Shown here in pieces: positions 5,218-10,264 of a stretch of 10,264 nt of DNA. Numbering within the stretch: position 1 is the first letter of the stretch; each line of letters begins with the position of its first letter. Source of the stretch: CF-161 sp035259145 (lineage in GTDB: Bacteria; Chloroflexota; Dormibacteria; Dormibacterales; Dormibacteraceae); the NCBI GenBank assembly GCA_035259145.1, contig DATFWQ010000148.1, positions 1 through 10,264 on the forward strand, written 5' to 3'. The position numbers and the translations under genes were made by a program. Below the pieces are notes generated by a model. It was given only the letters and a program-made list of their open reading frames with translations, was not told the origin of the DNA and searched no databases.

Positions 5218-7092
5218 ATGACCAACCCAGCCGCGGTCGCCGGGCTCCTGGCAATGTTGATCGCGACCGTGAGCGTGGGGGTGTTCGCCCGCCGCTTCGC
5301 GCGGACAACCTCTGACTTGCTCGTCGCCGCGCGCGCCGTGCCGCCCGCGGCCAACGCGGCTGCGATCAGCGGCGAGTACCTGAGCGCAGCCTCGTTCCTC
5401 GGCATCGCGGGTCTGGTCATGAAGTTCGGCTATGACGTCCTCTGGTACCCGGTGGGCTACGCCGCCGGATATCTGGTCCTACTGGTGTTCGTCGCCGGTC
5501 CACTGCGCCGCTTCGGCGCCTACACGATCCCCGACTTCGCCGAAGGCCGCTTCAACAGCCCCGGGTTCCGGCGGCTGGCCGTGGGACTTGTCATTGTCAT
5601 CGGGCTTTTCTATGCGCTGCCGCAGATGAAGGCGGCCGGCATCACCATGTCCAGCGCGGCGGGCGTCCCCTACACCGTCGGGGTTGGTGTGATGGGAGCG
5701 GCGGTCGTGACCATCGTCGTTGCCGGCGGCATGCGCGGTGTGACCCTGGTCCAGGCAATGCAGTTCACGGTCAAGTTCTTCGCCATCACCGTGCCGGTCC
5801 TTGTGTTGCTGGTCCACTTCGGTGCGCCCGGCAGCATCTTCTCGGCCGTGACCGCTCGCCAGTCCGCGACTCTGCCCCACGAGACGGTTCTGCACGTTGC
5901 GCAGGGCGAGGAGTGGCGCGTCACGCAGGCAGTCGACATCCGTCTCGACCAGCCCACGGTGGTCAGATTGGCTCCGCCGGTCACCGGCACCCAACCCGTC
6001 TACGTTGGCGCTCCCCAGCCGAAGCCGCCGCTATACCAGGACCAGGTTGTCACCCTCGCCTCCAACGCCATCCTGCCGGCAGGGCTTGTACGCTGGGAGC
6101 AGTCAGCCGACGTCAGCCTGCCGGCCGGAGCGCCGGTGCCCTTTGGTGCCGCGACACCGCAGAGCCCGACCTCAAGCTGGCTGCGTCCCTTCGGACCGCT
6201 CGCCGGAGGCAGCGGTCAGCCGCTGCTGTTCACGTATTCACTGATCGTGGGCATCCTCTGCGGCACGATGGGGCTCCCCCACATCCTGGTCCGCTTCTAC
6301 ACCAACCCGGACGCCCGGGCGGCTCGCCGCACGGCCTGGCTCGTGCTTGTGCTCGTCGGCGTCTTCTACCTGTGGCCCCCTCTCTATGGAGTCATAGGCC
6401 GGCTGCACGCGCCACAGCTTTATACGGGCGACCTCACCGACTCGGTGGTGCTGCTCCTGCCCCGGCAGATCTCCTCACCTGTGGTCGGCGAGACTCTGGC
6501 CGCGATCACGACGGCGGGCGCGTTCGCGGCGTTCGCGGCGACCCTCAGCGGACTGCTGATCTCGCTTGCCGGCGCACTCGGCCACGATGTGTATGGCCGC
6601 TGGCTGCGACCGGGGGCGACAGGGCTGCAGCGCAACCGGGCGTTTAGAGCGGGCGCCGTGATCGCAGGAGTGGCCGCGGCACTCCTTGGACTCCTGGTAG
6701 AGAACTTCGACATCAGCGTGCTCGTCGGTTGGGCGTTCGCGATCGCCGCCAGTTCCTTCTTCCCTCTGCTCGTGCTTGGCATCTGGTGGCGGGGGTTGAC
6801 CACCGCCGGCGCCGCGCTCGGCACCGCCGTGGGCGGCGTGGCAGCCACGCTCGCCATCGTTACTACGATGCTGGCGGCCGCCTCGCCATCTCTGACCGAG
6901 TTCCTGACGCACAACTCGGCGCTGGCGGTAATCCTGGCCCAGCCGGCGATCCTGACGCTCCCGATTGCGTTCGTGGTCATGGTCGGCGTCTCGGTGCTGA
7001 GACCGCGCGTGCCTGCAGGCGTTGCGGCGAAGATGGTCCAGCTCCACATCCCGGATCGGCTTGGCCTCCGGCGCGACTACATTCACGACTGA
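5218..7092 (+). CDS. ActP-like sodium:solute (acetate/carboxylate) symporter with large insert
   Basis: A 624-residue inner-membrane transporter of the SSS family, closest by eye to cation/acetate symporters (ActP). Diagnostic stretches are ISGEYLSAASFLGIAGLV (50-67), the GYD motif and YTIPDFAEGRF (102-112), GTMGLPHILVRFYTNPDARAAR (349-370), LAGALGHDVYGRWL (450-463) and FAIAASSFFPLLVLGIWWRGLTT (507-529). About 13 hydrophobic segments are visible. Between segments 6 and 7 there is a long polar, Pro/Gln/Val-rich stretch (about 203-336), much longer than the corresponding loop of E. coli ActP. It probably faces outside the membrane. The first possible ATG is 5218, because an in-frame TAA lies at 5200. 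No Shine-Dalgarno is seen. It is the last gene of the LytS-LytTR-small-subunit operon. Acetate is the inferred substrate; pyruvate, propionate or similar acids are possible. Confidence 0.92.
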   Translation: MTNPAAVAGLLAMLIATVSVGVFARRFARTTSDLLVAARAVPPAANAAAISGEYLSAASFLGIAGLVMKFGYDVLWYPVGYAAGYLVLLVFVAGPLRRFGAYTIPDFAEGRFNSPGFRRLAVGLVIVIGLFYALPQMKAAGITMSSAAGVPYTVGVGVMGAAVVTIVVAGGMRGVTLVQAMQFTVKFFAITVPVLVLLVHFGAPGSIFSAVTARQSATLPHETVLHVAQGEEWRVTQAVDIRLDQPTVVRLAPPVTGTQPVYVGAPQPKPPLYQDQVVTLASNAILPAGLVRWEQSADVSLPAGAPVPFGAATPQSPTSSWLRPFGPLAGGSGQPLLFTYSLIVGILCGTMGLPHILVRFYTNPDARAARRTAWLVLVLVGVFYLWPPLYGVIGRLHAPQLYTGDLTDSVVLLLPRQISSPVVGETLAAITTAGAFAAFAATLSGLLISLAGALGHDVYGRWLRPGATGLQRNRAFRAGAVIAGVAAALLGLLVENFDISVLVGWAFAIAASSFFPLLVLGIWWRGLTTAGAALGTAVGGVAATLAIVTTMLAAASPSLTEFLTHNSALAVILAQPAILTLPIAFVVMVGVSVLRPRVPAGVAAKMVQLHIPDRLGLRRDYIHD

Positions 7093-7235
7093 CACTCGAG
7101 CAGACGTGCCGGCAGGTTTCAGAAGGCTGAAGCACTGAGGTTCACCCGGTTCCGGGGACGGGCGGGGTCCTGGTGACGAAGCGTCTGCCACCGAGAGCGT
7201 AGCGCCGTCACAGACAGGTTGGAAGGGGTGAGGGA
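7093..7235. other. Intergenic stretch after the symporter
   Basis: No gene is seen here. Weak hairpins follow the symporter stop: TTCAG-AAGG-CTGAA at 7118-7131 and CCCGG-TT-CCGGG at 7145-7156. Neither has a T-run, so I do not call a terminator. CGTCACA at 7206-7212 resembles an ECF41 -35 element, but the sequence 16 bases on is TGAG rather than CGTG/C. Confidence 0.4.
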
Positions 7236-7273
7236 TCGCCGTCACATCCGGCGGCATCGGTTCGTGTTCAGTT
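7236..7273 (+). repeat. 38-bp imperfect direct repeat, copy A
   Basis: This copy matches 8885-8922 at 34 of 38 positions, in the same orientation. Differences are at 7241 (G/C), 7257 (T/C... within the spacer) and 7267-7268 (TT/CG). Similarity stops abruptly at both ends. It contains the ECF41-type promoter of the nitroreductase gene and ends one base before its ATG. Confidence 0.8.
7240..7266 (+). promoter_or_regulatory. ECF41-type promoter of the nitroreductase gene
   Basis: CGTCACA (7240-7246), exactly 16 bases, CGTG (7263-7266), then 8 bases to ATG 7275. The published ECF41 promoter motif is TGTCACA-N16-CGTC, so this copy has 6 of 7 and 3 of 4 consensus bases with the right spacing. The distance from the -10 to the ATG leaves no room for a leader, predicting a leaderless mRNA, in keeping with the absence of a Shine-Dalgarno. 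The same arrangement precedes the sigma gene. Confidence 0.65.
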
Positions 7274-7274
7274 T

Positions 7275-7844
7275 ATGAATGATCATCTCGCGTCCCCCCG
7301 GCTGAATCTCCGGAATCGGGTGGCCGGGCGGTTTCTCCGCCTGGTCAACCCGCTCGCCCGCTGGCTGATCCCGGCCGGGCTCCCGACCGGAGCACCGAAC
7401 GTGCTCCTCACGATGCGCGGTAGGCGGTCCGGCAAGCTTCGAACGGTACCGCTGGGACTGCTCGAGCTCGACGGTCGCTGGTTCGTGCAGACGACCTACG
7501 GCGAGACCGGCTGGGTCGCCAACCTTCGGGCGGACGGCGAGGCGACCGTCACCCAGCCGGGCGGCCGCCGGGTACCCGTCCAGGCTATCGAGCTCCCGCC
7601 CGAGGAAGCGGGAGCCGTGCTGCGGTGCGCACTCGTGCGGTTCCGGCGGTCGCGCGTCTTCCGTTCGCTGCTCGGGCCACACGCGAGGCCACCCATCGGC
7701 GTCCTCTTGAAGCTCCGGATCCGCATCGATGACACGGTCGAGGAGTACGCGGCCGCGGCTCGACGCTATCCGCTCTTCGAGCTCCGGCCGCTAGACGAGG
7801 CCGATGCAGGAGGAAGGAGCCCTACGCCGCGACGGTCACCTTGA
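7275..7844 (+). CDS. Deazaflavin (F420)-dependent nitroreductase-family protein (DUF385/Ddn type)
   Basis: A 189-residue protein of the nitroreductase/deazaflavin-dependent oxidoreductase family (split beta-barrel, Ddn/FDOR type). In the family these enzymes use reduced F420 to reduce diverse substrates; the substrate here is unknown. Visible family features are NVLLTMRGRRSGKLRTVPLG (42-61, cofactor-phosphate region), a strand pair FVQTTYGETGW (70-80) and VANLRADGEATV (81-92). The C-terminal tail from about 176 is polar and probably disordered. The start at 7275 lies 8 bases after the -10 of an ECF41-type promoter and has no ribosome-binding site, so it is probably leaderless. It converges with the ECF41 sigma gene, 85 bases apart, across a hairpin. 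Oxidoreductases are frequent ECF41 companions, so this is the best candidate target of that sigma factor. Confidence 0.9.
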   Translation: MNDHLASPRLNLRNRVAGRFLRLVNPLARWLIPAGLPTGAPNVLLTMRGRRSGKLRTVPLGLLELDGRWFVQTTYGETGWVANLRADGEATVTQPGGRRVPVQAIELPPEEAGAVLRCALVRFRRSRVFRSLLGPHARPPIGVLLKLRIRIDDTVEEYAAAARRYPLFELRPLDEADAGGRSPTPRRSP

Positions 7845-7864
7845 GCAGCCTTGAGGGCTCGCAC

Positions 7865-7897
7865 ATCCGGTATCTCCTCGGGCTGAGGCGACCGGAT
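7865..7897. terminator. Hairpin shared by the two converging genes
   Basis: ATCCGGT and ACCGGAT (7865-7871 and 7891-7897) pair perfectly. Inside them CCTC and GAGG (7876-7879, 7885-7888) pair around a GGGCT loop, with a small asymmetric internal loop between the two stems. It lies in the 85-base gap between the stops of the nitroreductase and sigma genes, where a bidirectional terminator is expected. No U-run follows on either strand. Confidence 0.45.
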
Positions 7898-7929
7898 CCT
7901 CCGGGTATCGAGGGGCGCCGACGGTGAAA

Positions 7930-8832
7930 TCAGTCCAGCGACAGGCCGCGCAGCTTGTCCGGGTCGGCGATGATGTCGATCTCGACGATCCGCCCGTTGG
8001 CCACTGTGAAGGCCACGAGGACTGACCGCGCCGGATAGCGGACGGCAAGCCCCGGAGCGCCGTTGACGATCACCGGCTCCACGGTGGCCCCGACTTCTCG
8101 GAAGTTCCTGGTCGCACTCGCCACCGCCTGTGCACCGACGATCGGTGGTCGCGCGAGCGGTCGCACTGCGTTCGGGCCGCCGTCAATCCGAAGGACGACG
8201 TTCGGATCCAGCACCTCAAGGAGCGCCTCGAAGTCGCCCTCGCGTGCGGCGGCGAGGAAGGCGTCGACCACCCCTCGCTGGACGGCGAAGTCGGCATCCG
8301 GCTCCGGCGCCTCCGCTCTGACCCGTCGCCGGGCCCGGCTCGCAAGCTGCCGGGTCGCCGCTGGCGAGCGCTCAACTACCGGAGCGATCTCATCGAACGG
8401 CATCCCGAATACGTCGTGGAGCACGAACGCGAGCCGCTCCGGCGGGGTAAGCGACTCGAGGACCACCAGCAAGGCCAGCCCGACCGAGTCGGCCATGACT
8501 ATCTCGCGCTCCGGGTCTGGGCCGGCTGCGGTGCAGATGATGGGCTCAGGAAGCCACGAACCGGTGAGCTGCTCCCTACGCGCCTTCCGCTCCCGCAGGG
8601 CATCCAGGCAGATCCGGCCTACCACCACCGTCAGCCAGCCCCGAAGGTCATCGGTCCCGCCCGGGTCGCTTCGATCGAGCCGCAGCCAGGCTTCCTGCAC
8701 GGCGTCCTCGGCGTCGGATACTGATCCGAGCATCCGATAGGCAACCGCGCGCAGGTGTCCGCGGTGTCGCTCGAACTCCTCGGCCAGCCAATCGCGTCGC
8801 GTCACGTCGTCGTCCCCCCTCAGGGTTGTCAT
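7930..8832 (-). CDS. ECF41/SigJ-type sigma factor with C-terminal SnoaL-like domain
   Basis: A 300-residue extracytoplasmic-function-type sigma factor. Region 2 spans about 17-83 (YRMLGSVSDAEDAVQEAWLRL), the linker has the hallmark SWLPEP (92-97), region 4 spans about 115-170 (LESLTPPERLAFVLHDVFG, ATRQLASRARRRV), and a SnoaL/NTF2-like domain covers about 185-300. The ECF41 hallmarks near the C-terminus are present in variant form: DGGPNA (217-222) where DGGGK is usual, and ADPDKL (289-294) for NPDKL. In this family the extra domain, rather than a separate anti-sigma factor, controls activity; I see no anti-sigma gene nearby. I chose ATG 8832 rather than the upstream ATG at 8874. A perfect TGTCACA -35 and a CGTG -10 lie between them, and 8832 is 8 bases after the -10, so the message is probably leaderless and autoregulated. 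Confidence 0.9.
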   Translation of the reverse strand: MTTLRGDDDVTRRDWLAEEFERHRGHLRAVAYRMLGSVSDAEDAVQEAWLRLDRSDPGGTDDLRGWLTVVVGRICLDALRERKARREQLTGSWLPEPIICTAAGPDPEREIVMADSVGLALLVVLESLTPPERLAFVLHDVFGMPFDEIAPVVERSPAATRQLASRARRRVRAEAPEPDADFAVQRGVVDAFLAAAREGDFEALLEVLDPNVVLRIDGGPNAVRPLARPPIVGAQAVASATRNFREVGATVEPVIVNGAPGLAVRYPARSVLVAFTVANGRIVEIDIIADPDKLRGLSLD

Positions 8833-8840
8833 GAGGGGAA

Positions 8841-8867
8841 CACGGATCGGATCCGTCGAGTGTGACA
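8841..8867 (-). promoter_or_regulatory. ECF41-type autoregulatory promoter of the sigma gene
   Basis: On the minus strand, TGTCACA (8867-8861), exactly 16 bases, CGTG (8844-8841), then 8 bases to ATG 8832. The -35 is a perfect match and the -10 matches 3 of 4 to the published ECF41 motif TGTCACA-N16-CGTC. Spacing and the distance to the ATG are identical to the nitroreductase promoter, while the 16-base spacer sequence is unrelated. This fixes the start codon and predicts autoregulation. Confidence 0.75.
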
Positions 8868-8884
8868 TGGTCACCGACGTATCC

Positions 8885-8922
8885 TCGCCCTCACATCCGG
8901 CGGCACCGGTTCGTGCGCAGTT
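8885..8922 (+). repeat. 38-bp imperfect direct repeat, copy B
   Basis: This is the same 38-bp element as 7236-7273, same orientation, 34 of 38 identical. In copy A the next bases after the shared TTCAGTT-like end are T-ATG of the nitroreductase gene. Here the sequence changes at 8923 to the truncated end of an IS3-type orfA remnant. Confidence 0.8.
8889..8915 (+). promoter_or_regulatory. Orphan ECF41-like promoter, divergent from the sigma gene
   Basis: CCTCACA (8889-8895), exactly 16 bases, CGTG (8912-8915), pointing rightward. The spacer matches the nitroreductase promoter spacer at 15 of 16 bases, so the two share ancestry. The first two -35 bases differ from the TGTCACA consensus. No gene follows on the plus strand; the minus-strand IS3 remnant begins at 8923. 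It is probably a decayed promoter whose gene was lost, or one that now yields an antisense transcript over the remnant. Confidence 0.45.
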
Positions 8923-9096
8923 GGCCCTCGCGCTCCTGCGTCGTCAGACCGTCCTCACGCACGCCGTCGTCGCGCGCCGCCTGTCGGACCCAGTTCCGGA
9001 CCGACTCGCCGGACACCCCGAGCTCGCGGCCAGCGCGCACGAGGGCCACGGCCTGGCGTCGGAACTTCGGCGGATACGGGGCTTGCTCCTCGGCAT
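8923..9096 (-). pseudogene. IS3-family transposase OrfA remnant
   Basis: Read on the minus strand from ATG 9096, the sequence begins MPRSKPR, then needs a one-base shift to continue as YPPKFRRQAVALVRAGRELGVSGESVRNWVRQA and DGLTTQEREG. This is the helix-turn-helix N-terminal part of IS3-family OrfA proteins. Compared with typical members, about seven residues are missing between AGR and ELGVS, and the frame is lost at about 8923, where repeat copy B begins. The leucine-zipper half of OrfA, all of OrfB and recognisable terminal inverted repeats are absent. An open frame starting further upstream (9151) only joins this to unrelated sequence overlapping the aminotransferase end. It is a non-functional fragment about 170 bp long. 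Confidence 0.65.
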
Positions 9097-9120
9097 CTGG
9101 ACATCCCCCTGCAGAAGCGT

Positions 9121-10264
9121 TCAGCTCTCCACGAAACCGGGCGAACTCCAACGCACCCGTTGGGCCAGGTGGTTGCCCATCCGCTCAAGGCCGGTGCGCA
9201 GGTCCGTCTCCCCCTGTGTGTAGGCCAGCCGGAGGAAGCCCGCTCCCGCCGGCCCGAAAGCCGTTCCGGGAAGCAGCGCCACCCCCGCCTCGGCAAGCAG
9301 TTCATCGGCAAGCAGGCGCTCGTCCAGCCCGGTGCCTTCTATATTCGGAAAGGCGTAGAAGGCCCCCTCTGGGACCTGGCAGCGTACGCCGGGCATGGAG
9401 TTCAGACCCTTGACAACGAGATCTCGCCGGGCGCGGAACCTGGCTACCATTCGCTCGACCGCCGCCTCGGACTCGGGCGACTCCAACGCCTCCACGGCGG
9501 CCATCTGGCTGAATGCCGCTGCGCACGACGATGTGTTGATCATGAGCGCCTCCATGCGAACGGCAAGCTCCCGGGGAGCGACGCCGTAGCCCAGCCGCCA
9601 GCCGCACATCGCGTACGCCTTGGACATGCCGTCCATCAGGATCGTTCGTTCCTTCATCCCAGGCATCGAGAGGATCGAGACGTGTTCGGCGCCATAGATG
9701 ATCTGTGAGTAGATCTCATCAGAGATGACGAGCAGGTCGTGGTCGACGGCCAGACGTGAGACGAACTCGATGTCCTGGCGGGTCAGAACGCCTCCGGTCG
9801 GGTTCTGCGGCGAGTTCAGTATGAGCAGCCGCGTCCGCGGCGTGACCAGCCCAGCCAGCTCATCGAGGTCCATGCGGAAGCCTCGTTCCTCGCGGAGCCT
9901 CACAGGGACGGGCACTGCGCCGACGAAATTAACGAGAGATGCATATATCGGGTAGCCGGGGTCGGGATAGATGACCTCGTCGCCTGGCTCGACACAAGCC
10001 AGGAGGACGAAGTGCAACACGTTCTTGGAGCCTGGTACAAGGACGACCTCGGTCGGCTCGACGTCCACCCCCAACTTTCTGGCTGCGAAGCGCGCGACCG
10101 CCTCACGGACCTCCATGATCCCGCCCGCGGGCGTGTAGTGCGTGTAGCCGGCGTGCATCGCGGCGATCGCCGCTTCGGTGATGTTGTCCGGCGTCGCGAA
10201 GTCCGGCTCTCCGATCTCGAGGTGAACGACGTGCTTGCCAGCGGCCTCCAGACCCCGTGCTCTG
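9121..10264 (-). CDS. Class I/II pyridoxal-phosphate aminotransferase (partial, N-terminus off window)
   Basis: The frame is open from the right edge to TGA at 9121, giving 380 residues. It lacks only about 10-15 N-terminal residues compared with the usual 390-400. It is a fold-type I aminotransferase of the aspartate-aminotransferase group (cytoplasmic, PLP-dependent transfer of an amino group from an amino acid to a 2-oxo acid). The visible part begins with LEIGEPDFATPDNI and then has HYTPAGGIMEVREAV. Cofactor residues are the Asn of NSPQNPTG, the Asp of ISDEIY, and the Schiff-base Lys in GMSKAYAMCGWRLG (codon at 9621-9619, matching the family-I attachment signature). The carboxylate-binding Arg is probably that of FLRLAYTQGE. 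The amino-acid specificity cannot be told. No operon partner is visible, and the 3' end is followed directly by the IS3 remnant. Confidence 0.92.
   Translation of the reverse strand, partial: RARGLEAAGKHVVHLEIGEPDFATPDNITEAAIAAMHAGYTHYTPAGGIMEVREAVARFAARKLGVDVEPTEVVLVPGSKNVLHFVLLACVEPGDEVIYPDPGYPIYASLVNFVGAVPVPVRLREERGFRMDLDELAGLVTPRTRLLILNSPQNPTGGVLTRQDIEFVSRLAVDHDLLVISDEIYSQIIYGAEHVSILSMPGMKERTILMDGMSKAYAMCGWRLGYGVAPRELAVRMEALMINTSSCAAAFSQMAAVEALESPESEAAVERMVARFRARRDLVVKGLNSMPGVRCQVPEGAFYAFPNIEGTGLDERLLADELLAEAGVALLPGTAFGPAGAGFLRLAYTQGETDLRTGLERMGNHLAQRVRWSSPGFVES

Noticed and set aside
7206..7232. CGTCACA as a second ECF41 promoter upstream of the nitroreductase gene
   Set aside because: The bases at the -10 position after 16 bases are TGAG, not CGTG/C, so only the -35 half resembles the motif.
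6420..7257. Long minus-strand open frames opposite the symporter
   Set aside because: They are GC-driven shadow frames with biased composition; the plus-strand symporter is unambiguous.
7242..7682. Minus-strand frame opposite the nitroreductase gene ending in the same TNRCRRM peptide as the IS3-remnant frame
   Set aside because: The shared peptide is the antisense reading of the 38-bp promoter repeat, not a conserved protein tail.
8833..8874. Upstream ATG at 8874 as start of the sigma factor
   Set aside because: The promoter TGTCACA-N16-CGTG lies between 8867 and 8841, so a start at 8874 would lie outside the transcript; the extra residues also lack family similarity.

Overview
The window is high-GC bacterial DNA with gene families typical of Actinomycetota: an actinobacterial HhH-GPD repair-like protein, a deazaflavin (F420)-dependent nitroreductase of the DUF385 type, an ECF41/SigJ-type sigma factor, and several starts that look leaderless. 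I would place it in an actinobacterium, possibly a soil Thermoleophilia-like lineage, but the sequence alone does not fix the genus.

Layout. Positions 1-497 (minus) hold most of an HhH-GPD base-excision-repair-like gene that runs off the left edge. Its start codon abuts a possible start of the divergent amidase-signature hydrolase (plus, about 516-1805). Positions 1991-7092 form a carboxylate-uptake module. A SatP/GPR1-FUN34-YaaH acetate transporter (minus) diverges from a plus-strand operon encoding a LytS-type histidine kinase, a LytTR response regulator (ATGA overlap), a small two-helix membrane protein and a large ActP-like sodium:solute symporter with an unusually long extramembrane insert. 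The likely logic is that the kinase and regulator sense a small carboxylate or its metabolic consequence and control one or both transporters.

Positions 7236-8922 contain the part I find most interesting. A DUF385/F420-type nitroreductase gene (plus) and an ECF41-type sigma factor gene (minus) converge on a shared hairpin. Each is preceded by the same bipartite promoter with identical geometry: (T/C)GTCACA, 16 bases, CGTG, 8 bases, ATG. This closely matches the published ECF41 motif TGTCACA-N16-CGTC and predicts two leaderless transcripts driven by the sigma factor itself. A third copy of the element (CCTCACA-N16-CGTG) sits divergently upstream of the sigma gene. It is homologous to the nitroreductase copy over 38 bp (34/38 identical), but where the ATG should be the sequence switches to a decayed IS3-family orfA remnant, as if a second target gene had been lost.

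Positions 9121-10264 (minus) hold a nearly complete class I/II PLP aminotransferase that runs off the right edge. I saw no rRNA, tRNA or CRISPR array. Gaps between genes are below 300 bp and are described in the entries.
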